Notes: generated from the letters alone by a model not told the origin. A stretch of DNA of 64,000 bases from Paenibacillus sp. FSL R7-0273 (GCF_000758625.1 NZ_CP009283.1:2491501-2555500); one strand, 5' to 3'. Positions 29,401 to 38,874 are shown, numbered from the stretch's first letter. A program made the numbers and translations.

Positions 29401-32400
29401 TTTGGCGGCCTGGCAGGAATTAACACTGAAAAAGGAACATTGTATTACACGTATTCCAATGCGAATCTGACCATTGAAGGTGCGGGAACTCTGGCCGGCG
29501 GTCTGGTTGGAGAGAATACCGGAGCAGTGAAAGGCTCTTATATCGATATTGATGTTACGGGAAAAGCTACGGGTACAGCCAGCCAATCCGTCTTCCTTGG
29601 AGGTCTGATCGGGCGTAACAGTGCAGGAACAGTAGAACAATCGTATACATCCTCCAAAGTTACGGCAGAAGGTGTCTATACAAATGTCGGAGGACTAATC
29701 GGTGAGCTTACCGGCGGTTCCGTGAAGAACTCTTACGTAGCAAAGAGCGTCTCTGCAACTGCAGCTAATTCTTATGCCGGCGGCTTCATCGGCAGAATTA
29801 AAGACGGTAAAGTAACTAACGCCTACTCCGCAGCAGAAGTATCAACTAAAGCGGGGGCTTATGCCGGCGGGTTTGCGGGTCGTTATGACAATGCCAGCAA
29901 AGAGCTATTATACAAAACCTACTATATTAAAGATGATTCACTGAACATCAACAAGGATCTGCCGGATTTTGCAGAGGGCAACCACCGCTGGTTGAACGTG
30001 CATGTACGGCTCACTACTATTCTTTCAGCTACACTGAAGGATCGCACTGTATTCCCTGAATTGTCCGGCTGGGATTTCAACGGCGCCTGGAAATACGGCT
30101 CATTGAACGCCAGCTACAAATATCCTGAAGTGAACCGCGAAGCGAATACAGGCGGGGATGTCGGCAATGAGGTGAATGCCAACATCAACTGGTACATGAA
30201 GGACAAGGATGCTATAGACTTCCAGATTACTACTGAAGCTGAGCTTGCAGGACTTGCGGCAATTGTTAACGGTACAATTGCAGGGGTGGACAAGTTCAAT
30301 TTCACAGGAAGAACAATCACGGTCCTGAATCCGATTCATATCCAATCCAAGCAATGGGTTCCAATCGGCGACAAGGAAGAAAATGCTTTTGAAGGAGCCT
30401 TTGACGGCGGCAATCAGCTGATTGACGGTCTTACACTCCAGCCAGTCTTCACGTATTCCGGTCTGTTCGGAGTAATAGGGGTGGACGGGACAGTATCCAA
30501 TATTAATCTTGAACCGCTGTCTGTAACAGGCAATCAATTCAGCGGCGCTCTGGCAGGCTTGAATCTTGGTACAGTATCTAACGTTGATTTGAAGCTGTTG
30601 AACGGTATTAAAATCAGCGGCGGAACCGTTGGCGGTGTCATCGGTAAGAATACTGGAGATGTCTCTGGACTAAAACTTACCCTGGACGGCGGAAGCCGGA
30701 TTGAGACCGTATATAGCGGAGGTATCGCCGGCGGTATTATCGGTGAGAACGTATCTGATCTGATTGCTGATACTTATTCTGTCCAGGCCATTGACGGAAG
30801 CATCGGCAGCTCTGCTGATCAGGCTGTTGTGGGCGGAATCGTCGGCAGCCAGGCAGGTGATGTAACAGGTCTGAAGGCTGAAGTAAGTTCAAACCTGAGG
30901 GTCTCCGCATCCGGTATGAACAGTATGACCGGCGGACTGATCGGTGCTTATAGCACTGGTTCGGCTAGTGATCTGGAAGTGAATTTCACTGACGGTGTGC
31001 TCGAAGCACGGGGCGCTGACTCCATTCTGGGCGGAGTGATCGGACAGGCTGCTGCCGGCACTAAGCTTAAGAATATTACAGTAACAGGACCAGCCAGCGG
31101 TGTGCAGCTGAACGGTAACGGCACAGTTGGCGGTATTGTAGGGATCAAAGAGGGAGCTCTTGGCGGCATGAAACTCTTGGGTGCCGGCTCAGAAAGCAAT
31201 ACCTTCGATATTGAGCATGTAAAAGTAGAGAATGTTAAATTGGCTACGGTGACAGATTCTCTGGAAGCAGTAATCGGCGGAATCACCGGCCGGGCTGTAA
31301 ATGTAGCCATGAATGACAGCTCGTTCGCAGGCACGGTAGCAGCTCCTGGTGAAACAGTGGCAGCAGGCGGGATTGTCGGCCAATCCGAGAATACCATTCT
31401 ATATAAAGTAGAAGCAGCTCCTGTAATGACTGTTACAACCCAAACGGGTGAAGCTGCAGCAGGCGGTATTGCCGGAACGAGCTACAGTGATGACATTGAT
31501 CTTGGCTTTGATTTTGGTAAAGCATATCCGCTATACAGAGGCATTTATCTGGCCAATGTTCATAACGGTGCTATTACAGTAACCGGAACAGACAATAAGA
31601 TGGATCTGTATGCAGGCGGATTGACCGGCCGCAACACGGATGCCTCCATCTATCTTTCTAATTCGGCTGTTGACCTTAAGGTAAGCGGCGGAAAGACTGT
31701 GAATGCAGGCGGAATCGCAGGCTACAGCAATGGCATCATCGTTGATGCTTTTGCCGATAACAGCCTGACTGCAGAATCCGGCAGTGTTTATAATGTCGGC
31801 GGTATTGTCGGCTGGGGAGCAGATGGGGAAATTCATCACAGTGAAGCAGCCTCCGGAGCAGGCCAATCGATTACAATTGGAACGGCGCTGACATTGGACA
31901 ATTCGCTGCCTTCGACACGTGCAGGTGGAATTGTGGGTCTGGGCGACCATATGATTATTACGTACACCCATGCCGGTATTCCGGTTAATATCACCGATAC
32001 TAATAAAGACAACACAATATATGCAGGCGGCTTCGGTGGTTTGCTGGGCGAAACAGATATTCGTGAAGGTCAGATCAAGCTCTCTTACGCTACTGGCGCT
32101 TTGAATATCAGCGGTAAGCTTGGAGCTTATGTCGGCGGCTTTGTTGGCTCGGTCGATCGCTTCAGCATCAGTGATTCATATGCTGCAGGCAATGTAACCA
32201 ATACTGCTCTAGATACACGCAGCGGCGGTTTTGCAGCAGCAGTAGAAAGAAATGCCAGCATCAGCAGCTCTTATGCGCTGCAATCTAAGGTTTCTACAAC
32301 GGGTATCAAATCGGCAACCCGTTCATTTACCGGCGGCTTTGCCGGTTATAACGACGGTACGCTGAATGATGTTTATGCAAATGTGCCGGGACTCAGTGCA

Positions 32401-35400
32401 AGTGCACCGGGAGCAGACTTCCAGCAGGGATCGCTGGTCGGCTACAATTTCCGGGATGGTAAGGTGAACAGCTCACGGTATGTAGGAGAACTAAGTGCCG
32501 TAGGCAAAAATGCAGGCGCAAACGAAGATGCAGTGAAGCTTGCGAAGGGTCAGGCGCTTAATCCGCTTGCATCAGGAATGTGGAATATTGACTATGACAT
32601 TACCTTCCTGGACAGCTTTAACGAAGGTGCCGTTACTCTTAACACACCGGCACAACTGATTGGAGCGGTTCTGCTCTATAACGAGACAGGTTTGGATTAC
32701 TACCACCTGTACAACAGAACAGCTAACGGGAAACCTGAGATCAATACACTGCTGCTTGGCGGGGATATTGACCTTGGCGGTAAAGCCTGGGTAGCGTTTG
32801 ACAGCTTCAAGGACAAGTTTGACGGACAGGGCTATACGCTCTCCGGACTGAAGCTGGCTGTAACAGAAGGCCAGTATACAGGCTTTGTAACAGAAAACCT
32901 TGGGGAAATTACAAATGTTAATGTTGCAGGAGCAGCAGGTGCCGGTAAGAACACAGGTGTAGTTGCGGGAATTAACCGCAGTACTGGAGTGATCTCCGGT
33001 GTTACAATCAGTGCAACCCTGAAGGGTACTGAAGCAACTGGAAGTGCTGCAGGTGTTAACGAAGGTACTATCAATGAGGTTGTGGCTACAGACCTGATGC
33101 TGACCGGTACAGACCGCCTTGGCGGAATTGCCGGAATGAACACAGGTACTGTTAGTGCTTCCAGCTCCAGCGGAAACATTAACGGCAGCGGAGACGCAGC
33201 AGGCGGTATTGCCGGAGTAAATGCCGGAGCAATTGAAAATGCCGGCTCCACAGCAAGCATTAGCGGCAACTGGACGGCGCTTGGCGGTATTGCCGGCCGA
33301 AATGCCCAGGCGGGTACCATTACAGCTGCGGAATCCAATACGCGTGTAAATGCTCCTGGCTCTGAGTTCAGTGCCGGCGGTATTGCCGGAATAAATACTG
33401 GGACAATCAATAACTCCAGCTCAGGCGGAAGAATTAGCAGTCTCATGGAATCGTCCGCCGGCGGCGGCGGCGTTATCCCAACGGGCATCAATAGCTCTAT
33501 CTCTGCAGATAGCGGCAGCGGAAAAGCTCTTGGCGGCATTGCCGGCCGGAACACAGAGAATGGAACTATTAATAATGCAGTGTCCAATGCAGTGGTTGAG
33601 TCCTACGGAGCCGAAGTTTATGCCGGCGGTATTGCGGGTGTGAATGAAGGCGGCATAGATTCTTCTGCCTCAGACCAGGGAATTGGCGGCTGGGGACAAT
33701 CAGCCGGCGGTGTTGCCGGATTGAATACAGGAGCTATTCAAGATTCAACCTCGAGTGCTATGCTAGGCGGTGAATGGAAGCTGCTTGGCGGTATTGCAGG
33801 AGAGAACACAGGTACAATTGAAAATTCCGGCGCACGCGGAGGCATCAGCGGCAGTGCTGAAGCGGCCGGCGGTATTACCGGAGCAAACGCTGGTACAATC
33901 AGCACCTCCAGCTTTGGCGGAAGCTTCAGCGGACAGATTAAGACTGCAGGAGGAATTGCAGGCCTTAATGAGGCAAAGGGCAGTATTACTGACTCAATCT
34001 CTTATGCAGATGTCAATGTGAATGCTGACGAAGCTGTCGCCGGTGGTATCGCGGGCTTTAACAGCGGCAGTATTGACAACAGCTTGAACGCTGGAAGAAT
34101 TTCCTCCGCAGGTAAAGTGAACGCCTGGAGCGGCGGTATTGCAGGCTTTGCAATTAGCGGTTCTATCGAATCCTCGTTAAATACAGGAGAAGTGAGAGCA
34201 GCCGTTAACGGTCTGTTGACACCGGGAGCAGCATTCTTCGGAGGAATTGCAGGCCAGAAGAGTGCATCTGCGGATATAAGCGATTCCGTATTCAACTTCC
34301 AGATGCTGAAGAATAATATTGCTTACTTTGATGCAGCGTCTAAGCCGGTAGCAGGTAACCCAAGCAATCCGGAAGATAATGTTATTGCGGACGGCAATAT
34401 GGAAGTTGCAGACAAGGTATACGCAGCTAATAGTGTAGACCTGGTAACCGGTACGCTTTATGCGGGTCTGAATGAAGAGCACTGGACAGCTGTCCAAGCC
34501 TTTAATCCCGGGCTTAAGGCATTTGCAGAAACTGCTGAAGGCAGTCTGAGCACGGCTTCAGTTATCCTGGATTCCAAGGATTTGATCAACCGTGTGGCTT
34601 CCGGCTTTACACTCGGCGGCAATGAATCCGTTAATTGGAGCGCAGAGCCAAGCCAGGTTGAATGGAATGGAAATGCAGGAAAGCTTGTTACCGAAGGCGG
34701 TGTTAAGTTAACCGTCTCCGTTGAGGGGGCAAGCAGAAGCATTGTAATTAACGAGCCGGCCGTAAAATATCCGGTGCAGGCGGTAACACCGTCAGCGAAC
34801 TCGGAAGATAAGTACTTTATTACTGAGATGGCAGTTGAACTGGTTACACAGGAGCAGGGAGCCAGAATTTATTACACTCTGGACGGAAGCACTCCAAATG
34901 AGACCTCGCTGCTGTACAGCAAGCCGGTTGTACTGAAGAGCACTACTACAATCAACGCAGTTACAATTATCCCGGGCAAAGAGTATAGTAATGTGTTTTC
35001 GGATACCTGGTTCCAGAAGGCAGTAGCTCCAACAGCTGCAGCCGCTGACAGATTCTTTGTTGATAATCTGACAGTTGTTCTGAAAACAGAAGAGCCGGGC
35101 GGAAGTATCTACTACACATTGGATGGCAGTAAGCCAGATGAAAAATCACAGCGCTATAGTACACCGATTGTTTTGGAAAAAACCACTACAATCAATGCAA
35201 TTACGGTTGTTAAGGGTAAAGTGTACAGCGATGTGCTTACGGAAACCTGGTTCCAAAAGGCAAAAGCTCCTGAACTGGTATCGGGAGAGCAAAACTTTAT
35301 GCACAGTGTTAGTGTAAAGCTGGCAACGAAGGAACCGAACGGCATCATTTATTACACGCTGGATGGAAGTACGCCGAATGAAACATCATTGCTTTACAAA

Positions 35401-36384
35401 GATCCTATTCTCTTGACCGACACAACAACAGTTAATGCAATTACAATTGCGCCTGGAAAAGTACGCAGTGATATGTTGACAGGTGTATGGACGCTTGCAC
35501 CATTCACAGGCGGCGGCGGTGGTGGTGGCGGGGTAGCGATTATCCCTGTAAAAGAACCTGCAATCACAGCAGTCACCAGCAACGCAAGCATTAACGGTGA
35601 CAGCGAGGCACCGGTGAAGGTTGCCAGAAACAGCAAGCTGAAGCTGACTGCTCCGGAAGGGCAGGTCATCTACTACACGCTGGACGGCAGCACACCGACG
35701 GTGAACAGCACGAAATACACCGGTGAGCTTCTGATTACCGGAAACATGACGATCAAAATGATTACCGATCAGGATGATAAGGTGATCACTATCGAGTACG
35801 CGGTTGAAAACGCCAAGTACAATCTGAAGAGCACAGCGGATGAGGTTAAGTACATGACCGGTTACACAGACGGTACGTTCAAACCAAGCGCAGCGATCAC
35901 AAGATATGAGCTGATTGCTTCCCTGGCACCGCTGCTTGATATGGAGAACGTAAATGTAGGCAATCTCTTCACCGATGTGACAGCGGAGCACGACAAGCTG
36001 ACTGCATTCTTTGCTTCGGCAGGCATTATCCAGGGCTACCCTGACGGCGGCTTCGGCGGCACCAAAGGCTTGACGAGAGCCGAGTTCGCGAAGATCATGA
36101 CCACTGTCCTGAATCTGGATGTTACAGCTGCCGGATTGACGAAGCAGTCTGATCTGAAGGGCCACTGGTCAGAGCAGTATGTGAATGCTTTGTCTAAGGC
36201 CGGGTATGTGCAAGGCTTCCCTGACGGCACCTTCAAACCGAACGCTCCGATTACACGTGCAGAGGCTGTAGTTATGATCAACCGCATTGTCGGCACCAAA
36301 AAGCTGACAGTATCGGCTGTGAAGTACAAGGATCTGCCAGCCACACACTGGGCGTTCAAAGATATCATGTCTGCAGTGCAATAA
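26425..36384 (+). CDS. Giant GLUG-repeat SLH surface protein (3319 residues)
   Basis: Third and largest gene of the cluster. A signal peptide or anchor is visible (SILGLAVVLIVLTIAAVTGG, cleavage near AKA, residue 32). Most of the protein is GLUG-type right-handed beta-helix repeats (YAGGIAGY, GGIVG, GGLIG every 25-45 residues). They fall in three blocks, each opened by a cap of the pattern ELAGLA...W.PIG...GLFG, at about 36-149, 1256-1368 and 2053-2172. Repeats end near 2612. Four chitobiase C-terminal-like beta-sandwich repeats (YYTLDGSTP, residues about 2782-3024 and 3046-3131) are separated by an eight-glycine linker near 3030. SLH modules fill about 3142-3319. Such a rod could project an adhesin or matrix domain; binding target unknown. 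AAGGTGGTG precedes ATG 26425. Confidence 0.82.
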   Translation: MMALKTKSILGLAVVLIVLTIAAVTGGLMAKADGQTWLTPADTSWYDPDYTTFKIDTVQKLAGVAKLVNEDTDDNGNKINGLSGKIMEVDQDLNLSGYLWVPIGTGEYPFLGTLISKDGQIIEISGMNVKPDLSYQGLVGNMIGGTVGGFQFRDNGSISVTSVTYDVYAGAAVGKMSGSSIVYDINNYITVTTDSAPFTAYAGGIVGMGEGSIANSFNYGAVTANGSSAAGGIVGYADAAGLNVKKVTNSGSVLANAQGGDTVYAGGIAGYAIGTLVLNDENTVISNSAPVTVNGGATVFAGGITGKIDNTAVFSDATSNSGPVTIQAPAANATYAGGLLGAAGVITSPDMSIAFDNTAAIINNGGSNVHTGGIAGYAGSTVTWTKPYTNATDVTATGVQNIYTGGLIGYAAKGIILNNTTADAYKNTADIQASGNTVIYTGGIAGYDAGGIISNASFAGSINAVGTSEVYTGGITGYELGGSIQASQAGDVASIPTITSDGTTGGITGYLDGTLNNVSVKYIKLKATSEGGIVGGIAGSAQGTISGAIAGDSESSDYKSLIIEAAVSNTSAGADNITFGGLVGINDKALALTDSRAFRVGLLNESGKSAYTLGAAAGKLNALAVIGTKEAPVVVQDYLIDLNADNSIAGGAIGISRSSAMYIEASRITVNAKGTAAHVGGIFGENHGAAPYVLAQNITLNAQSTDALLGGVTGLNTGSLTDATAHVVNITAEGARTEVGGIAGRSAGADASNRASIITPVLHAGEEAILTVNAPDIKAGGLVGYATATDIVNPVVGATVPDYASISVKTANVNAGGLVGVLENSSLSGDATTVNLENLLLNTTKEAANGYTGGFVGYNDKSRIERLVGKALNLTINGPSATTGGMTGYNLGTDSAVITNSYITGLSLKVNATATNSTIGGIAGLNDARTGDPVLNPGTAVSSLQNSRTQGSIAVTAPNSKLGGMVGENRTLIANNSITDKISVSSRGNNVIFGGLAGINTEKGTLYYTYSNANLTIEGAGTLAGGLVGENTGAVKGSYIDIDVTGKATGTASQSVFLGGLIGRNSAGTVEQSYTSSKVTAEGVYTNVGGLIGELTGGSVKNSYVAKSVSATAANSYAGGFIGRIKDGKVTNAYSAAEVSTKAGAYAGGFAGRYDNASKELLYKTYYIKDDSLNINKDLPDFAEGNHRWLNVHVRLTTILSATLKDRTVFPELSGWDFNGAWKYGSLNASYKYPEVNREANTGGDVGNEVNANINWYMKDKDAIDFQITTEAELAGLAAIVNGTIAGVDKFNFTGRTITVLNPIHIQSKQWVPIGDKEENAFEGAFDGGNQLIDGLTLQPVFTYSGLFGVIGVDGTVSNINLEPLSVTGNQFSGALAGLNLGTVSNVDLKLLNGIKISGGTVGGVIGKNTGDVSGLKLTLDGGSRIETVYSGGIAGGIIGENVSDLIADTYSVQAIDGSIGSSADQAVVGGIVGSQAGDVTGLKAEVSSNLRVSASGMNSMTGGLIGAYSTGSASDLEVNFTDGVLEARGADSILGGVIGQAAAGTKLKNITVTGPASGVQLNGNGTVGGIVGIKEGALGGMKLLGAGSESNTFDIEHVKVENVKLATVTDSLEAVIGGITGRAVNVAMNDSSFAGTVAAPGETVAAGGIVGQSENTILYKVEAAPVMTVTTQTGEAAAGGIAGTSYSDDIDLGFDFGKAYPLYRGIYLANVHNGAITVTGTDNKMDLYAGGLTGRNTDASIYLSNSAVDLKVSGGKTVNAGGIAGYSNGIIVDAFADNSLTAESGSVYNVGGIVGWGADGEIHHSEAASGAGQSITIGTALTLDNSLPSTRAGGIVGLGDHMIITYTHAGIPVNITDTNKDNTIYAGGFGGLLGETDIREGQIKLSYATGALNISGKLGAYVGGFVGSVDRFSISDSYAAGNVTNTALDTRSGGFAAAVERNASISSSYALQSKVSTTGIKSATRSFTGGFAGYNDGTLNDVYANVPGLSASAPGADFQQGSLVGYNFRDGKVNSSRYVGELSAVGKNAGANEDAVKLAKGQALNPLASGMWNIDYDITFLDSFNEGAVTLNTPAQLIGAVLLYNETGLDYYHLYNRTANGKPEINTLLLGGDIDLGGKAWVAFDSFKDKFDGQGYTLSGLKLAVTEGQYTGFVTENLGEITNVNVAGAAGAGKNTGVVAGINRSTGVISGVTISATLKGTEATGSAAGVNEGTINEVVATDLMLTGTDRLGGIAGMNTGTVSASSSSGNINGSGDAAGGIAGVNAGAIENAGSTASISGNWTALGGIAGRNAQAGTITAAESNTRVNAPGSEFSAGGIAGINTGTINNSSSGGRISSLMESSAGGGGVIPTGINSSISADSGSGKALGGIAGRNTENGTINNAVSNAVVESYGAEVYAGGIAGVNEGGIDSSASDQGIGGWGQSAGGVAGLNTGAIQDSTSSAMLGGEWKLLGGIAGENTGTIENSGARGGISGSAEAAGGITGANAGTISTSSFGGSFSGQIKTAGGIAGLNEAKGSITDSISYADVNVNADEAVAGGIAGFNSGSIDNSLNAGRISSAGKVNAWSGGIAGFAISGSIESSLNTGEVRAAVNGLLTPGAAFFGGIAGQKSASADISDSVFNFQMLKNNIAYFDAASKPVAGNPSNPEDNVIADGNMEVADKVYAANSVDLVTGTLYAGLNEEHWTAVQAFNPGLKAFAETAEGSLSTASVILDSKDLINRVASGFTLGGNESVNWSAEPSQVEWNGNAGKLVTEGGVKLTVSVEGASRSIVINEPAVKYPVQAVTPSANSEDKYFITEMAVELVTQEQGARIYYTLDGSTPNETSLLYSKPVVLKSTTTINAVTIIPGKEYSNVFSDTWFQKAVAPTAAAADRFFVDNLTVVLKTEEPGGSIYYTLDGSKPDEKSQRYSTPIVLEKTTTINAITVVKGKVYSDVLTETWFQKAKAPELVSGEQNFMHSVSVKLATKEPNGIIYYTLDGSTPNETSLLYKDPILLTDTTTVNAITIAPGKVRSDMLTGVWTLAPFTGGGGGGGGVAIIPVKEPAITAVTSNASINGDSEAPVKVARNSKLKLTAPEGQVIYYTLDGSTPTVNSTKYTGELLITGNMTIKMITDQDDKVITIEYAVENAKYNLKSTADEVKYMTGYTDGTFKPSAAITRYELIASLAPLLDMENVNVGNLFTDVTAEHDKLTAFFASAGIIQGYPDGGFGGTKGLTRAEFAKIMTTVLNLDVTAAGLTKQSDLKGHWSEQYVNALSKAGYVQGFPDGTFKPNAPITRAEAVVMINRIVGTKKLTVSAVKYKDLPATHWAFKDIMSAVQ

Positions 36385-36406
36385 ACGAAAAAGGAATGAG
36401 TAGCGG

Positions 36407-37096
36407 ATGAAAAAACAGCTGGCTTATCTGTGCATCATAGTATCCCTGCTGTCCGCAGCCCTTTTCTACAACGGCACAACCAGTGCCGATACGCAGGTAG
36501 TCAACAATGCCGAACAGACCTATCAGCTTACCGAAAAGGCGATGTTTTACCTTCGGGTGCTGAAAAGTGACGGGACGGCAAGTGCCACGGGTACAGGAGT
36601 CATCCTGTCCCCCGGCGGCACGGCGGTAACCGCGTACCATGTTGTAAAAGGTGCTGACCGGATGGAAGGTGTAATGGCAGACGGGACTGTGATCAGTCCG
36701 ATCAAAGTTACGAAATACGATGAGCTGAAGGATGTAGCAGTGCTTGAGCTGCCTTCGCCCGCCGCGATGAAGATGAAGAACAATGTCTATGCTTATCTTC
36801 AGGTGCGCAAAGATGCGGTAGAGCATGGCGAGGCTGTATTCGCACTGGGTTATCCTTTAAAGAATACGAATATTATTACCGAGGGCATCGTCAACACGCC
36901 TGCAGCGGAGATTAACGGCCGCAGCAGAATTCTGACCTCGGCACAGATAGCAAGCGGAATGTCCGGCGGACCGCTGATGGATGCGCACGGCCAGCTGGCC
37001 GGCGTGATTTCCGGCTCTTTACGGACGATGAATAATATTCATCTGATCGTTAACAATGATGATCTCCGCAGCCTGCTGCCGGCGGTGCTGAAATAA
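36407..37096 (+). CDS. Exported trypsin-like serine protease (HtrA-type peptidase domain only)
   Basis: A 229-residue S1-family protease with an N-terminal signal or anchor helix (about 5-21). The catalytic triad is His78 (TAYHVV), Asp109 (LKDVAVLEL) and Ser186 (SGMSGGPL). The chain is only the protease domain: there is no PDZ domain and no long membrane anchor as in HtrA/DegP. It lies 22 nt after the giant GLUG gene, with AAGGA upstream, and before the terminator at 37145. It is therefore the last gene of the surface-protein cluster and may process or turn over those proteins outside the membrane (inference from position). Confidence 0.85.
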   Translation: MKKQLAYLCIIVSLLSAALFYNGTTSADTQVVNNAEQTYQLTEKAMFYLRVLKSDGTASATGTGVILSPGGTAVTAYHVVKGADRMEGVMADGTVISPIKVTKYDELKDVAVLELPSPAAMKMKNNVYAYLQVRKDAVEHGEAVFALGYPLKNTNIITEGIVNTPAAEINGRSRILTSAQIASGMSGGPLMDAHGQLAGVISGSLRTMNNIHLIVNNDDLRSLLPAVLK

Positions 37097-37144
37097 GCTG
37101 CCATCCCGTGCAGCTGAATAAACAGGTCTTATTACAAAATGATG

Positions 37145-37191
37145 GCTGTCCCAAGGCGTCTGATTTTAGGCGTGCAGGACAGCTTTTTTTT
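37145..37191 (+). terminator. Terminator of the giant surface-protein operon
   Basis: GCTGTCC (37145-37151) pairs with GGACAGC (37177-37183) and is followed by eight T. Confidence 0.85.
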
Positions 37192-37224
37192 AAAAACAAT
37201 TTCCTGGAGAAAGGCGGGAGAGGA

Positions 37225-37587
37225 ATGATTAGAGCGTTTTTGCTGGATGTGAATCAGAAGGATCTCTATAAGCTGGATGCGATGCTGCACAGGTCAGGAA
37301 AAGTCGCTGTGATCGGAAGGTCTTCTCATCCGCAGAGCGCTCTGGAACAGATGACCCAGCTTCAGCCGGATGTGCTGTTTCTGGATCTCCAGCTTCAGGG
37401 CCTGCAGGGAGTACTTGTTGCCGAGCAAATCAAGCAGCTGCTGCCTGCGATCCAGATTGTTGTCACCACAGAGAGTAAACAGCACGCGCTATGGGCTTTT
37501 GACCAGGCTATTGTGGATTATCTGTTAAAGCCGTTTGAAGAGGAACGCCTGGTCCAGTCCCTGGAACGGCTGCGTAAGGGCAGCTGA
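37225..37587 (+). CDS. Stand-alone response-regulator receiver domain
   Basis: A 120-residue CheY-like protein with no output domain. The phosphoacceptor is Asp54 (VLFLDLQL). An acidic Asp8 starts the fold, VVTTES supplies the switch Thr, and LLKPFEEERL supplies the conserved Lys-Pro. The frame opens at 37108, but that part crosses the terminator of the previous gene. ATG 37225, after a GGGAGAGG site, gives the correct domain start. Several LytTR regulators begin this way, yet the stop falls directly after the receiver. It may act by protein contact with a kinase such as the hybrid kinase at 59.8 kb, but no partner is adjacent. Confidence 0.82.
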   Translation: MIRAFLLDVNQKDLYKLDAMLHRSGKVAVIGRSSHPQSALEQMTQLQPDVLFLDLQLQGLQGVLVAEQIKQLLPAIQIVVTTESKQHALWAFDQAIVDYLLKPFEEERLVQSLERLRKGS

Positions 37588-37663
37588 CCGCAGGAAAGGA
37601 TGCCGGAAGGACTTCCCCTGTGATACAATATTCTGAAAAGCCAAAGAACAGGGGATGGAAGGA

Positions 37664-38848
37664 ATGTATGATTTCGAACGCATAATTGACCGCCGCAATA
37701 CCCGCTCCTACAAATGGGACCAGAGCGAAAAGCTGTTTGGCAACAGCAATATTCTGCCGCTGTGGGTGGCTGATATGGATTTTGAGAGCCCGCCGGCGGT
37801 GAAGGAAGCTATTCTGCGCCGGGTGGAATCCGGAATTTACGGATACAGCGTGACTGGTGAATCATACAGACAGGCGATTGTAAGCTGGTATAGCCGCCGC
37901 CATAACTGGGAGCTTCAGACGGAATGGATTACAGATTCTCCGGGAATCGTCACCTCGCTCAGCTTGGCAGTTGAGCTGTTCACACAGCCGGGGGATGAGG
38001 TGATTCTGCAATCGCCGGTCTACTATCCTTTTTATGATGTCATCAATATGAATGACCGCAAGGTAGCGAAGAATCCGCTGATCTTAAGCGGCGGACGCTA
38101 TGAGATGGATTATGTCCAGCTCGAGGAGCTGATGCAGGGCGGCGCCAAGCTGCTGCTGCTGTGCAATCCGCATAACCCGGGCGGAGTCGTATGGAAGCGT
38201 GAGGAGCTGCTGCGCCTGGGCGAGCTGTGCCTGCGTTACGGCGTCACCGTCATCTCCGATGAGATTCATTGTGACATGATTATGCCCGGACATCAGCACA
38301 TCCCGTTTGCCTCCTTGTCGGAGGAGCTGGCAGATATTACGGTAACCACACTGGCAGCAACCAAAACCTTTAACCTGCCGGGCCTGCAAACCTCTTATAT
38401 AGTAGCCAAAAATCCGCAGCTGCGCCGCCAGTTTGAGCGCAAGCTGAAGACGCTTAGCCTGCATATGTCGCATTATTTTGCCCAGGAGGCGGTAGAGGCG
38501 GCTTATAATGAAGGGGAGACCTGGCTGGACGAGCTGGTCCTGCATATTGCCGGTAATGCTGATTATGCGATCAGCTATCTCGCAGAGCAGCTTCCTGAAG
38601 TTAAGGTTATGCGCCCGGAGGCTACCTATCTGCTCTGGCTGGACTGCTCTGCTTTCGGGCTTGATGCAGCCGGACTTAAGAAGCTGATGTACCAGGAGGC
38701 GGAGGTAGCGTTTAATGAAGGCTCCGTTTTTGGTACAGAAGGCAAAGGCCATCTGCGGATCAATCTCGCTTGTCCGCGTTCTATCCTTGCTGAGGCACTG
38801 GAGCGGTTCAGCCGGGCGGCTGCACCTTATCTTACAGCAGCCAAATAA
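37664..38848 (+). CDS. MalY/PatB-type PLP aminotransferase (cystathionine beta-lyase family)
   Basis: A fold-type-I PLP enzyme of 394 residues. Family members cleave C-S bonds of cystathionine or cysteine conjugates to give pyruvate, ammonia and a thiol; some also act as regulators or aminotransferases. Conserved parts are LPLWVADMDFESPPAV, the substrate motif NPHNPGGVVW, the cofactor segment ISDEIHCDM and the Schiff-base lysine in LAATKTFNLPGL. ATG 37655 lies directly on AGGGG (37650-37654), so ATG 37664, 9 nt from that site, is the better start. A possible -10 (TACAAT, 37624) is upstream. The gene is monocistronic, with a terminator at 38875-38930. Confidence 0.88.
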   Translation: MYDFERIIDRRNTRSYKWDQSEKLFGNSNILPLWVADMDFESPPAVKEAILRRVESGIYGYSVTGESYRQAIVSWYSRRHNWELQTEWITDSPGIVTSLSLAVELFTQPGDEVILQSPVYYPFYDVINMNDRKVAKNPLILSGGRYEMDYVQLEELMQGGAKLLLLCNPHNPGGVVWKREELLRLGELCLRYGVTVISDEIHCDMIMPGHQHIPFASLSEELADITVTTLAATKTFNLPGLQTSYIVAKNPQLRRQFERKLKTLSLHMSHYFAQEAVEAAYNEGETWLDELVLHIAGNADYAISYLAEQLPEVKVMRPEATYLLWLDCSAFGLDAAGLKKLMYQEAEVAFNEGSVFGTEGKGHLRINLACPRSILAEALERFSRAAAPYLTAAK

Positions 38849-38874
38849 CCTATCGCTATAACACATTACAAGTA

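Noticed and set aside
12739..36384. Many other reverse frames under the giant genes
   Set aside because: No ribosome sites or recognisable domains; they mirror the codon bias of the forward genes.
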